NCBI RefSeq assembly: GCF_900112025.1
Contig: NZ_FOKL01000008.1
Span: 226,766 to 290,765 of the forward strand
DNA: 64,000 nt
Source: Janthinobacterium sp. 344
GTDB taxonomy: Bacteria; Pseudomonadota; Gammaproteobacteria; Burkholderiales; Burkholderiaceae_D
Direction: 5' to 3'
Shown: positions 15,879-24,091 of the stretch, one piece after another
How positions within the stretch are numbered: the stretch's first letter is position 1
Layout: each line of letters begins with the position of its first letter
Made by a program: the position numbers and the translations under genes
Notes under the pieces: generated by a model
Seen by the model: the letters and a program-made list of their open reading frames with translations, nothing else
Databases searched by the model: none
Told to the model about the DNA's origin: nothing

Positions 15879-17672
15879 TTAGCGCCGCTCCGACGGACGG
15901 CGCGGGTCCAGCGCCTCGATGCGCTTGCCCGAATCGAGCAAGTCCTCGTTCCAGCTGTTGGCGCCATCGACGATGGTGGGCTTGATCAGCACCACCAGTT
16001 CGCGCTTCTGGATCACCTGCCCCGTGTTGCGGAACAGCGCGCCCAGCACGGGAATGTCGCCCGCGCCCGGCACTTGCGAGCGGTCCGCCGTCGTCGCCTG
16101 GCGCATCAGGCCGCCGATCGCGACGATGCGGCCATCCTGGCTGCGCACCATGCTGTCCATCTCGGACGTGCTGGAGGCGGCCAGCGGCAGTTTCAGGGAA
16201 CCGGCGCTGCCCAGGTCGATTTCCTTGCTGATGGTCGACACCTGGCTGACGGACGGGTGCACGTGCAGGATGATGTTGCCGTCCGCATCGATCTGCGGCG
16301 TCACGTCCAGCACCACGCCGGAAAAGAACGGCTGCAAGGTCACGTTGGGACTGGTGGTGGCGCCACTGGCCGTCGTGTTCGTGGTGGTCGACACGCCCGT
16401 CACGTAAAACTCGTCCGTGCCGATCTTCAGCACGGCCTTCTGGTTGTTCATGGTGGCGATGCGCGGGCTCGACAGCACGTGCACGGAGCCTTGCGATTCC
16501 AGGAAGGAAATCATGGCGGCAAAATTGGCCGTCTGGAACGCCAGGCCGAACATGGAACCGGCCGAGGTGGCCGCCGAACTGAGGCCAAAGCCGCTGCTGG
16601 CCGTCAGGCCGCTGCCATTCGTCATGTTGGGCGGCTGGCCGCCGTTGAACGGCAGCGGCGCCAGGGTGCCGCCCGGCTGGATGAAACCGGTCGAGATGCG
16701 GTTCGTGTGGCCGCTCTTGATCGAGGCAAACGAGGCCCAGTTGATGCCCGTCTGCGTGTTGTTGTTGAGTTCGACCTCGAGGATTTTCGCTTCCAGGATC
16801 ACCTGGCGGTCGACGGACAATTGCGTCGCCTTCAGATACATGTCGACATTGCGCAGTTCTTCCGGCATGGCGCGGATGACGATCACCCCAGATTGCGGGC
16901 TGAGCACCACCTGGCGGCCCCCTTCCGTGCTGCCGACGATGGCTTCCAGCGACAATTTCAGTTCGCGCCAGAAATCCGCGTTCGAGGTGGTCGTCAGGTT
17001 GCTGCTGTCTTCGCCCGGCACCAGGCTGCCCGGATTCTGCGTGGCGTTGTTATTGCCGGTGCCATTGTTGCCCGTGCCGCCCGAAGTGGTCGCGCCCACG
17101 GACGACACCGAGGTCGACGAGACGCGCAAGTTCGACGTGCCCTTGCGCGCGCCCGTCAGGTAATTGACGTGGAACAACCGCGTCTGCATGGTGAGGGGTT
17201 TGATATAGATCTGCGTGCCTTCGACCTTGTAATCGTAGCCATACAATTCGCGCACTGCGTCGAGCGCCTGGAACAGGGTCACATCCTTCAGATTCGCCGA
17301 AATCGTGCCGCCGATATCGGGGTGGACCAGCATGTTGTAGCGCGTGCCGGCCACGATGGAGGTGAAGAACTGGCGCGCCGGCACATTATTGAAGGCCACG
17401 TTGAAGCGCTCGTCGAGCGCGGCGCGGGCCTTCGGCAATTGCTGCGCCAGGGCCGCCACGGGCGGCAGCAGCGCCGCTTCCACGGCATCGGGCTGGGCCG
17501 CTGGCGTGGTGGTGGCCGCCGCGCCTTTCACGGCATCGGTAATGGCATTGTAAGTGTCGCGCTTGACGGGCGCGACATTGCAGCCGCCCAGGCCCAGGCT
17601 GACGCTGATGACTGCCGCCATCGTACTGATCTTGAACATGCTCGCCTTGTGTTGATTGAATTGCTTGGCCAC
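15879..17672 (-). CDS. mshL: MSHA outer-membrane secretin MshL
   Basis: MshL forms the outer-membrane channel for the pilus. From the GTG at 17672 it has 597 residues. That start has AGGAG 8 bases upstream and lies 5 bases after the mshK stop. An alternative ATG at 17639 would give a shorter signal. Either way a lipobox LGGC follows. Next come an STN/N0 domain (FFTSIVAGTRYNMLVHPDIG), a Ser/Asn/Thr-rich stretch near residues 185-230, and the C-terminal secretin core with LSSPRIATMNNQKAVLKIG and GRIVAIGGLMRQAT. The final motif is GDIPVLGALFRNTG. Confidence 0.94.
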   Translation of the reverse strand: MAKQFNQHKASMFKISTMAAVISVSLGLGGCNVAPVKRDTYNAITDAVKGAAATTTPAAQPDAVEAALLPPVAALAQQLPKARAALDERFNVAFNNVPARQFFTSIVAGTRYNMLVHPDIGGTISANLKDVTLFQALDAVRELYGYDYKVEGTQIYIKPLTMQTRLFHVNYLTGARKGTSNLRVSSTSVSSVGATTSGGTGNNGTGNNNATQNPGSLVPGEDSSNLTTTSNADFWRELKLSLEAIVGSTEGGRQVVLSPQSGVIVIRAMPEELRNVDMYLKATQLSVDRQVILEAKILEVELNNNTQTGINWASFASIKSGHTNRISTGFIQPGGTLAPLPFNGGQPPNMTNGSGLTASSGFGLSSAATSAGSMFGLAFQTANFAAMISFLESQGSVHVLSSPRIATMNNQKAVLKIGTDEFYVTGVSTTTNTTASGATTSPNVTLQPFFSGVVLDVTPQIDADGNIILHVHPSVSQVSTISKEIDLGSAGSLKLPLAASSTSEMDSMVRSQDGRIVAIGGLMRQATTADRSQVPGAGDIPVLGALFRNTGQVIQKRELVVLIKPTIVDGANSWNEDLLDSGKRIEALDPRRPSERR

Positions 17673-17677
17673 TTCGT

Positions 17678-18064
17678 CTACTCCTGCTTGCGGTCGGTCT
17701 TGGACCCGGCCTTGGACTGGTTTTCGGTCTTGCTCTCCGGGTACAGCTTGAAAGTTTCCAACGTTTTGCCACGCCGCAACAGCACGGCCGTGTCGCGGAT
17801 CTCCGTCACCACGGCGTCGCCCACCTTGCCGCCAACCCGGACCACCTGGCCATCGATGACGGCCACGCGGCGCCCGCCCGGCTTGTTGGAAATGAGCACC
17901 GATTGCAGTTGCGGCCGCGCCGGCCCGACGGGTGCGGCCGCGGCGGGCGCCCACAGGGCGGCAGGCGGACGCGTGGGGTCGTCCAGCGCCTGCGCCTGCG
18001 CGACGGACGGGGCCAGGCTCAGCGCCAACAGCGATGCCAGCAGCGGCGTCAAAGTGCGATCCAT
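17678..18064 (-). CDS. mshK: MSHA biogenesis protein MshK
   Basis: This small periplasmic protein of 128 residues is the counterpart of PilP/GspC-like linkers between platform and secretin. It begins MDRTLTPLLASLLALSLAPS with signal cleavage near AQA. DDPTRPP near residue 30 and LQSVLISNKPGGRRVAVIDG are typical of MshK. The last part, VRVGGKVGDAVVTEIRDTAV, forms the beta-domain. The start overlaps mshJ by 16 bases. The C-terminal tail is very rich in Lys, Ser and Gln. Confidence 0.9.
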   Translation of the reverse strand: MDRTLTPLLASLLALSLAPSVAQAQALDDPTRPPAALWAPAAAAPVGPARPQLQSVLISNKPGGRRVAVIDGQVVRVGGKVGDAVVTEIRDTAVLLRRGKTLETFKLYPESKTENQSKAGSKTDRKQE

Positions 18065-18732
18065 GTGTCGTCCATGCTCAAAGTATATAAAGTCAGGGTC
18101 AGCGTGGCGCCCGGATAGGTGTCGGCCGCGAGCTGGGCCTTGCCCCAGAACACCCGCGTCGGCATCGCCTGCAGTGCCTGCATGTAGTGCAGCATGTCCG
18201 CATAACTCCCCTGCAGCACCACTTCCACGCCATGCCGGTGCAGCACGGCGGCGGGCGCCTTGACGGCCTCGGCCTTGGCGGCGTCGCTGTCCGTGGTGCG
18301 GCGCTCGCCAACGGTGCCGCCCGCTAACGTTTTCAGCGACACCACGCGCAGACCGGCATGCCGGCGCAGCAAGTGTTCGAGCAAGGTGACCATGCGCTCG
18401 GGCGCCACCAGGCCGTGCTGCTGCTGCCGCAATTCCCGCTTCAGGGTGTCTGTTTCCGCCAGCATGGCGCTCAGGCGCGCGCGTGCATCGCGGTCGGGAT
18501 CGCTGGCGTGGGCCAGCATGACCAGCTCGATTTCCTTGTTGGTCGCCGTCAGCAAGTTTTGCTTCTGCGACATGCTGGCGGCCAGCGCCGTGCGTTTTGC
18601 CAGCAGCGGATTGAAGCTCATGAAATAAAACACGAACAGCACGGCGGCGGCGCCCGCGCCGAACAGCATCAGCCGCTCGCGCAGGCTGAGGGCATCGAAG
18701 GCGGCGGCCCATTTTTTCAGCAGGGGCAGCAT
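18049..18732 (-). CDS. mshJ: MSHA biogenesis protein MshJ (PilO/GspM-like)
   Basis: MshJ is an inner-membrane alignment-complex protein. The 227 residues have a cytoplasmic N-terminus (MLPLLKKWAAAFDALSLRER), one transmembrane helix near 22-40 (LMLFGAGAAAVLFVFYFM), a coiled-coil segment and a ferredoxin-like periplasmic domain with HRHGVEVVLQGSYADMLHYM near 160. The start overlaps the mshI2 stop by one base, and the end overlaps mshK by 16 bases, consistent with translational coupling through the operon. Confidence 0.92.
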   Translation of the reverse strand: MLPLLKKWAAAFDALSLRERLMLFGAGAAAVLFVFYFMSFNPLLAKRTALAASMSQKQNLLTATNKEIELVMLAHASDPDRDARARLSAMLAETDTLKRELRQQQHGLVAPERMVTLLEHLLRRHAGLRVVSLKTLAGGTVGERRTTDSDAAKAEAVKAPAAVLHRHGVEVVLQGSYADMLHYMQALQAMPTRVFWGKAQLAADTYPGATLTLTLYTLSMDDTWIAL

Positions 18733-19397
18733 CAGCGTGCTCCTCCGGCCGGCGCAGCCGATGCCGCTGGCGGGTTCGACGATTGCAGGCTGAACGCCAC
18801 ATAGGGCACGCTTGGCGCCTGGGACTGGGGCGCAGCGACGGCGGCCTGGGGCGGCGGACCAATGTCGAGGCTGGCGAAAGTCTTGCCTTTCAATACCTCC
18901 TGCTGGCCCAGGCGCGTGATGTAGGCCGGCAACAACGAGGCTTGCAAGGCGCGGCCCTGCAAGCCGATGGCGTTACCGGCGCCGGCGATGTCCACGCCCG
19001 TCAGCCACACGCCTTCCACGCGCGCTTGCGCCAGCGCGCGGAAATAGCCCGCATAGCCGCGCGTGTTGCCCAGCTCGCCGCTGGCCAGCACGGCAGAGGC
19101 GTCCTGCAGCAACTGGCGCTGCGCTTCGGCGGCAGCCAGCTCCTGCGCCAGCGCCGGATCCTTCTTGTGCGGCGGGAAGTCGCGCGCGATCTGGTCGCGC
19201 TTGGCTTCGAGCTGCGCCAGCGCCGTCGCGGTACCCGCTTCCCGCTGTTCCAGCTCCGCCAGCGAACGCTTGCCCAGCACGCTCAAGACCAGCAAGCCCA
19301 GCGCGAGTCCGGCCAGGGCCAGGCCCGCCGTGCGCGCCGACATATGGTGTTTTTGCGGTTCAAACTGGGGGTTGAACAGATTGATCTGCTGGCTCAT
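18732..19397 (-). CDS. mshI2: MSHA biogenesis protein MshI2 (PilN-like)
   Basis: This is the PilN-like half of the MSHA alignment complex. The 221 residues start MSQQINLFNPQFEPQ, where INLFNP is the PilN interaction motif that docks on the PilM-like partner MshI. A transmembrane helix lies near residues 24-43, followed by a coiled coil (LEQREAGTATALAQLEAKRD) and a small periplasmic domain with VEGVWLTGVDI. It overlaps mshI by 4 bases. Where mshI is a single gene in other species, here the cytoplasmic and membrane parts are separate genes. Confidence 0.9.
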   Translation of the reverse strand: MSQQINLFNPQFEPQKHHMSARTAGLALAGLALGLLVLSVLGKRSLAELEQREAGTATALAQLEAKRDQIARDFPPHKKDPALAQELAAAEAQRQLLQDASAVLASGELGNTRGYAGYFRALAQARVEGVWLTGVDIAGAGNAIGLQGRALQASLLPAYITRLGQQEVLKGKTFASLDIGPPPQAAVAAPQSQAPSVPYVAFSLQSSNPPAASAAPAGGAR

Positions 19398-20341
19398 GCG
19401 CCCTTCCCTTCGCTCTTGCCCTGCTCGCGCAAGGCCGCGCCGATGGCCAGGAAGTAGCGTGCCTGCATGGCTGGCTCGCGCAGTGCCGCGACCTGGGAAA
19501 AGTCAAGCACGCTGGCCAGGTCCAGGCGTTCGACCGGCATGTACAGATTGTCCGCCAGGTAGCCGTGCAAGCCATCGCTGCCATCCGTCATCAGCATCAG
19601 GCGCGCCAGGGAAATGAAATGGAACTGGCGGTCGAAGTGGTCGAACGAGCGCTGCAGTTCCAGGGTGACGCGGTCGTAGTACTGGCTGGCGTCGGGCGAC
19701 TGCAATTGCGCCAGGTTCACGTCGATGCGCCGCGCCTGGTACAGCTCGCCATTGAAGCTGATGGTCAGCAAGCCGCCGTCGCCGTCGAAGGACAGCACGG
19801 CGATGCCGCGTCCCGGGGTTTCCAGCAAGGTGGCGATATTGCGTTGCGCCATCTCGGGAATGTCGATGACGGACAGGCCGATCTTGCATTCGGCATACAG
19901 CGCCTGGCGCCGCGACACGGCGTTGTTGCGCGCGGCGACGGCAAACACGCTGCTGCCGCGCTGGGTGCCGTTCGGGTCGCCAGGGATATCGAACACGTCG
20001 ATGGTGGCCTCGGCCAGGGGAAAGTCCAGCATGTCCTTCAGGCGCCAGCCCACGGCCGTCTTGAGTTCCTCGCGCGGCACGGCAGGCGCTTCCAACGACA
20101 GCAGCTGGTATTCGCCGCCGGCCAGCACGGTGGTGCAGTGGCGCGACGCCGCCTGCAATTCCTTGCCCAGCCGTTCCAGCGCCTCGGCTGGCGCGGGCCG
20201 TGGCGCCGCCTGGTAGCCGGCGCCCAGCACGCGCGGCATGCCGTCGGCGGGACGCGCGACAACGACAGCGCTGACACCTTCGCGGCCAAACGCCGTCGCC
20301 ATCCAGCCATCGTATTTCTTTGCTCTTGCGAATAAACCCAT
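19394..20341 (-). CDS. mshI: MSHA biogenesis protein MshI (PilM-like)
   Basis: This cytoplasmic actin-fold-like protein of 315 residues is analogous to PilM. It starts MGLFARAKKYDGWMATAFGR. It contains LLSLEAPAVPREELKTAVGW and RLKDMLDFPLAEATIDVFDI near 95-115, and VIDIPEMAQRNIATLL near 165, where pairing of PilM-like subdomains occurs. FDGDGGLLTISFNGELY resembles the second half of the fold. It is the first gene after a 126-base gap that contains an inverted repeat, and overlaps mshI2 by ATGA. Confidence 0.9.
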   Translation of the reverse strand: MGLFARAKKYDGWMATAFGREGVSAVVVARPADGMPRVLGAGYQAAPRPAPAEALERLGKELQAASRHCTTVLAGGEYQLLSLEAPAVPREELKTAVGWRLKDMLDFPLAEATIDVFDIPGDPNGTQRGSSVFAVAARNNAVSRRQALYAECKIGLSVIDIPEMAQRNIATLLETPGRGIAVLSFDGDGGLLTISFNGELYQARRIDVNLAQLQSPDASQYYDRVTLELQRSFDHFDRQFHFISLARLMLMTDGSDGLHGYLADNLYMPVERLDLASVLDFSQVAALREPAMQARYFLAIGAALREQGKSEGKGA

Positions 20342-20416
20342 GCGAACTATCCAGTGTAAGTGCCTGCCCGGCCTTGCCGCGCAGATAATGCATCAAACCA
20401 ATTTTAATTCATGAAA

Positions 20417-20446
20417 CTAATTTATTGTGCATAAACAACAAATTAG
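20417..20446. repeat. AT-rich inverted repeat between mshP and mshI
   Basis: CTAATTT-A-TTG (20417-20427) and CAA-C-AAATTAG (20436-20446) form a long dyad with an 8-base loop inside an unusually AT-rich stretch. It lies between the pilin block and the assembly block of the MSHA operon. No T run follows on the minus strand. It may be an operator or internal promoter region, and I cannot choose between these. Confidence 0.4.
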
Positions 20447-20467
20447 CGCCGCTTTTCTCCACACCCC

Positions 20468-20911
20468 TCAATTTGCCAGCACCGCCTGCAGGCGGCGCTG
20501 CACATAGTCGGCGTTGTTCTGCGGATTCGGGCAGCCGGCAGCGCCCGGCCCGTTGCAGGCGGTGGCCGTGATGGTCCACGTATTCAAGGCGCCGGGACGG
20601 GTGGCCAGCGCGCACTGCACGGTAACGGAAAACGTCGACAGCGAGGTACCGGCCGGCAAGGCAAACGTGGTGCCAGGATCGCACTGTCCATCGATCAACT
20701 GCCGGTACACGCCCCATTCGAGGCCCGCGCGCGCGGCCTGCTCGGCGCGCGCGCCCTGCACGTCGAGGGCCGACTCCGTTTGCTGGAAGGTGGAAATATT
20801 CACCATCACGGCGGCCAGCGCGGCCAGCACCACCAGCAGGAAAATGGCCGTGACGAGGCTGAAGCCGCGCATGCGGCGCAGCCGGCGAGGGGAAGGCAAG
20901 CGATGTCTCAT
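20468..20911 (-). CDS. mshP: MSHA minor pilin-like protein MshP
   Basis: The 147-residue protein has a basic leader (MRHRLPSPRRLRRM) then RGFSLVTAIFLLVVLAALAA. This is a pilin-like helix in which the usual Glu at position 5 is absent (GFSLVT), as in PilX/MshP-type minor pilins. The later part includes QQTESALDVQGARAEQAARA and Cys residues that could form a disulfide. It overlaps mshO by 4 bases. No mshQ gene follows; mshI comes after a 126-base gap. Confidence 0.9.
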   Translation of the reverse strand: MRHRLPSPRRLRRMRGFSLVTAIFLLVVLAALAAVMVNISTFQQTESALDVQGARAEQAARAGLEWGVYRQLIDGQCDPGTTFALPAGTSLSTFSVTVQCALATRPGALNTWTITATACNGPGAAGCPNPQNNADYVQRRLQAVLAN

Positions 20912-21807
20912 GGCGTATTCCTTGCCTGCACCTGTTGCACCAGGCGCACGATCCCCGTGTTGCTGCCCGCCACGCCCAGGCTCAGGTCGACGCTCACGAG
21001 CCCCCGTTGCACGTTATCCAGGATGCTATAGCTGAAGCGGCAAGCGGCCACCTGGTTCGCCAGCAAGGCCCCCTTCGTCGCCACCAGTGGCGCCGTGCCC
21101 GCGGCGGCCGGCTGAATGGCCTGGATGGCATAGCCCGCATAGCGGGTCAAGGTGCGCGTGGTCGGGTTGCACGCATAGGTGACGGGCGTCGTCACCACAT
21201 GAAAACGGTTCGATGGCGATGGCAGCGGCGCCGGGTCCGTGGCAAACGGGTTGCTGGCCAGCGTGACCTCGTTGCCGGCCGCGCCCGTCACTTGCGCGCG
21301 GTTGCAGCCCGTCGCCGCGCTGCAGGCATACGCGTCGTTCGCCGTGTAGGCCGTGCCCAGGTTGTAGACGACGACTTGGTCGCCCACGCGGATCGCCTGG
21401 CGCGTGCCCAGCGCATCGGCCGGCGCGGCGCCAACGATGGTAAAGCTGAACGGCGCCGGCGGATTCGGCACGGCCGTAAAGCTGAGCACGTTGCCCAGGC
21501 CGGGCGGGTCATTCTCGCCCAGGTAGCGCCCGCCCGTGCGGGTCAGCAGCAGTTCCAGGTAGCGGCCATCCACCGACACGCGCACGCTGTTGGGCAGCGC
21601 CAGGCGCACGTCACGCGTCAGCCGGCGCGTGGCCGTATCGGCCGTATCGGCCAGCGCCGCGCGCGCCGCGACATCCACATAGCCCTGCACGGGCACGCGG
21701 ATGAAGACGGCGACCATGGCGCCGATGATGCCCGTGATGACGATCACGATGACCATCTCCACCAGGGTAAAGCCGCGCGCGCGCCGCAGGATGGCGGTGG
21801 TCTTCAT
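20908..21807 (-). CDS. mshO: MSHA minor pilin-like protein MshO
   Basis: This 299-residue PilW/MshO-type minor pilin has a short basic leader followed by the prepilin peptidase motif RGFTLVEMVIVIVITGII, with Glu at position 5. RVPVQGYVDVAARAALADTA and DTATRRLTRDVRLALPNSV follow, which are characteristic of MshO. The large C-terminal globular domain has several Cys residues (ACSAATGC). It probably takes part in the pilus-tip priming complex with MshC, MshD and MshP. It overlaps mshD by 4 bases. Confidence 0.92.
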   Translation of the reverse strand: MKTTAILRRARGFTLVEMVIVIVITGIIGAMVAVFIRVPVQGYVDVAARAALADTADTATRRLTRDVRLALPNSVRVSVDGRYLELLLTRTGGRYLGENDPPGLGNVLSFTAVPNPPAPFSFTIVGAAPADALGTRQAIRVGDQVVVYNLGTAYTANDAYACSAATGCNRAQVTGAAGNEVTLASNPFATDPAPLPSPSNRFHVVTTPVTYACNPTTRTLTRYAGYAIQAIQPAAAGTAPLVATKGALLANQVAACRFSYSILDNVQRGLVSVDLSLGVAGSNTGIVRLVQQVQARNTP

Positions 21808-22361
21808 GGGATATTGTTCGGTGCGTAGCGCGTACGGTAGCCATCGAGCACCACCTGCTGCTTGTCGCCATAGGCGACCGTGACCGTGATGCGCAAGCCG
21901 ACGAGAAGCGTGGCCGGGGCATGGTCCTGCAGCGTCGTCACCGGGCGGATCACCACGCTGGCCGCGTAGCCGGCCGGAAAGCCAACACCGGCCGCATCCG
22001 TGGTGTAGGAGGTGGGCGCGTCATAAGCGGCGACATAGTCGTTGACGTTGTCATACGGCCGCCCCACGCCGCCGGCCTCCTGGCCCGGCCCCTCCGGTGT
22101 CGCGCACTCGCCCGCGCTGGCGGCCGTCGCGGCGGCAGGATCTTGCGGATCGCAATACGTAAAGCGCGCCAGCTCGATTTCCTCCAGCATGCCTTCGGCG
22201 ATGGCCAGTGCCTGCTTGCGCAGTTGCGGATCGGCGCTGCGCTGCGTCGTCAGGCTCATCACGCCCAGGATGGCGGCCGACGCCACGCCGACGATGACGA
22301 TGAACAGCACCAGTTCGATCAGGGTCACGCCGCGCTGGCGCCGCCGCAGGCTAATACACAT
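21804..22361 (-). CDS. mshD: MSHA minor pilin-like protein MshD
   Basis: The 185-residue minor pilin has the leader MCISLRRRQRG and the cleavage motif RGVTLIELVLFIVIVGVASA with Glu5. Next comes LRKQALAIAEGMLEEIELAR, a conserved MshD/PilV-type segment, then FTYCDPQDPAAA. It overlaps mshC by 11 bases and mshO by 4 bases. It is probably a component of the tip complex. Confidence 0.92.
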   Translation of the reverse strand: MCISLRRRQRGVTLIELVLFIVIVGVASAAILGVMSLTTQRSADPQLRKQALAIAEGMLEEIELARFTYCDPQDPAAATAASAGECATPEGPGQEAGGVGRPYDNVNDYVAAYDAPTSYTTDAAGVGFPAGYAASVVIRPVTTLQDHAPATLLVGLRITVTVAYGDKQQVVLDGYRTRYAPNNIP

Positions 22362-22971
22362 AGCCCGTCTCCCCTTCCACCGTCACGCTGCGCGGGCTGC
22401 CGTCGCCCTGGATGGCGATGAGCAGCTGCGCCGGGAACGTCGATGCCGCCGGAAACACGTCGTTCAAGCCATACGGCTTGCCCAGCGCGTCGAAATAAAA
22501 ACCGCCGATGGCCGCGCCGCCAGGCAGGGTCACGCTGGCCGGCCGGCCCTCGCACAGCCAGTCGGTATGGCTGGCGCAATTGGCCAGGGTTTCCTTGCTG
22601 CCGCTATTGCTGCCCGTGGGCGGCACCACCCGGCTGGCGGCGGAATCGCAGGCGGACGTGAAGCACAGGGCCACCCGCTCGGCATTGACGAGGACAAACA
22701 CGGGACGGTTTTGCGCCACTGCCAGCTTTTGCCCGTAGCGCACGATAGTTGCTACCTGGTCGCGGAAACTGCGCGCATCAAAGCTGTCGCGCTGGAAAAA
22801 GCGGGCGGCGGCAAACGTGGCCAGCAGACCGGCGATCACCAGCACGGCCACCAGCTCGATCACGGTGAAGCCGCGCGCGCCACGGCGCCGCGGCCGGACT
22901 GGCGGCGCGGTGTCGGTGTGTGCGGATCGGGTCGGTGGCTGTGGCAAGGGATGGCCCGTAAAAAAGCCCAA
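22351..22971 (-). CDS. mshC: MSHA minor pilin-like protein MshC (start uncertain)
   Basis: This GspH/FimT-type minor pilin has the motif RGFTVIELVAVLVIAGLLAT, then FFQRDSFDARSFRDQVATI and a C-terminal domain with Cys pairs. No ATG or GTG occurs in frame ahead of the pilin motif. The only candidates are TTG at 22971, which lies in the 3' arm of the mshA terminator with AGG about 9 bases before it, and TTG at 22947. The 34-residue Pro/Arg/Thr-rich leader from 22971 is unusually long. The gene itself is certain; its start is not. Confidence 0.85.
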   Translation of the reverse strand: MGFFTGHPLPQPPTRSAHTDTAPPVRPRRRGARGFTVIELVAVLVIAGLLATFAAARFFQRDSFDARSFRDQVATIVRYGQKLAVAQNRPVFVLVNAERVALCFTSACDSAASRVVPPTGSNSGSKETLANCASHTDWLCEGRPASVTLPGGAAIGGFYFDALGKPYGLNDVFPAASTFPAQLLIAIQGDGSPRSVTVEGETGYVY

Positions 22972-22994
22972 CTGGCAAAGCCTGCGGTTGGGCT
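22960..22994 (-). terminator. Intrinsic terminator/attenuator between mshA and mshC
   Basis: On the minus strand, AGCCCAAC (22994-22987) and GTTGGGCT (22972-22965) enclose a 14-base loop and are followed by a run of T. It lies 58 bases after the mshA stop codon and overlaps the only possible upstream start of mshC. It probably makes most transcripts stop after the major pilin gene and lets a minority read on into the minor pilin genes. Confidence 0.8.
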
Positions 22995-23051
22995 GGTGGA
23001 GCGCAAGGAAGGTCGGCGTTGCCGGACATTCCTTGCAAATGACTTACAGGC

Positions 23052-23531
23052 TTAACCGCAATTGGTTGGGCTTGCTTTTACTGCGATAACCGGCGCCCCG
23101 CCTGCGCTGGCAGGTGCCGTGTACGTCACGGAGCAGTTGCTGCGGGTGGTGGCGCTGTCCACCGCGACGGTCATGACAGAACCGGCAAAGGTGATGTTGT
23201 AGTCATCGGCCGACAAGCCAGCTGCTTCCTGGATGCCATCCGCACTGGCTGCCGGGTAGCCAAACGCATCCTTGATGGTCTTGCCTTCCATGACGACAGA
23301 CTTGGCAGGATCACTATTGACCAGGTATTGCGCATGGTACAGCGCCGCCCCCGCCTTGACGGCGCCGGCGGCCGCCTGCATCTTGGCCACGCGCGCATCG
23401 GTCGACATGTCGATGAATTTAGGAATCGCCGTCGCCGCCAGGATGCCCAGGATGACGATGACAACGATCAATTCGATCAGGGTGAAACCCGCCTGGGCGC
23501 CGCTCTTCAGACTACGTAAGGATTTGTTCAT
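23052..23531 (-). CDS. mshA: MSHA major pilin MshA
   Basis: This is the major structural pilin, 159 residues, with leader [14 protein letters not shown] and cleavage motif [20 protein letters not shown] (Glu5 present). The conserved [20 protein letters not shown] and [18 protein letters not shown] are typical MshA/MshB sequence. Two Cys near the C-terminus (RSNCSV and SPTNC) would form the D-loop disulfide. GGAG stands 7 bases before the ATG, giving a strong ribosome site. The gene is followed by a terminator, consistent with high expression. Only one such gene is present, so mshB is absent or merged. Confidence 0.93.
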   Translation of the reverse strand: MNKSLRSLKSGAQAGFTLIELIVVIVILGILAATAIPKFIDMSTDARVAKMQAAAGAVKAGAALYHAQYLVNSDPAKSVVMEGKTIKDAFGYPAASADGIQEAAGLSADDYNITFAGSVMTVAVDSATTRSNCSVTYTAPASAGGAPVIAVKASPTNCG

Positions 23532-23584
23532 ACCAGCTCTCCAAAATCAATTAAAAACATCAAAAAACGTTCACTGCGCCGCAC

Positions 23585-24091
23585 TCAATTTGCTGCCGAG
23601 TCCGGCGTTTTCCACACCACGATATCGGGTTCCCGGGCGAGCTTTTCAATCTCGGCATCCGCACCCGGCAAGATTACCTTAAATTTCACTGCATCAACCC
23701 TCGCACTGGGAAAAATATTGCCTTCACTAAACAAATAAATGATTTTTTGTTCTTTTTTGTCGTACAGCCAATTCCCTGCCGGTAATTTATCGAGCGCCGG
23801 CTGCGCGAACTCGCCCAGATAATTGGCCGGCTTGTCGGCCAGCCAGTCGAACGGGTTCTGCCGCGCCAGCGCCGCGATATCCGCGCGCTGACCCGCCAGG
23901 TACAGCTGCAGCACCTGCACCCGCAAACTGGTGCGCAAGGCACCCAGGGTCCGTGCCATGGCTACCTGCTGCGCCTGCCTCTGGTAGTCGCCGACCCGGC
24001 TCAGCAGCACCGTCACCAGGATGGCGAACACGGCCGCCACCACCGCCAGCTCGAACAGGGTGAAACCGCGCTGGCGGACCGGTGTCGGCAT
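23585..24091 (-). CDS. mshF: MSHA pilin-like protein MshF
   Basis: The 168-residue protein starts MPTPVRQRGFTLFELAVVAA, a prepilin-type N-terminus with Glu5. It then has a helical segment (DYQRQAQQVAMARTLGALRT) and NPFDWLADKPANYLGEF, a motif typical of proteins in the mshF position. The C-terminal part (FSEGNIFPSARVDAVKFKV) forms the globular domain. The start overlaps the mshG stop by one base (TGATG). The symbol is by position and pilin-like character; the family is poorly conserved. Confidence 0.82.
   Translation of the reverse strand: MPTPVRQRGFTLFELAVVAAVFAILVTVLLSRVGDYQRQAQQVAMARTLGALRTSLRVQVLQLYLAGQRADIAALARQNPFDWLADKPANYLGEFAQPALDKLPAGNWLYDKKEQKIIYLFSEGNIFPSARVDAVKFKVILPGADAEIEKLAREPDIVVWKTPDSAAN

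Noticed and set aside
15105-18263. A 1052-codon open frame antisense to mshM, mshL, mshK and mshJ
   Set aside because: It lies opposite well-supported pilus genes, lacks any recognisable domain and is rich in Arg, His and Gln. That is the usual shadow of GC-biased third codon positions.
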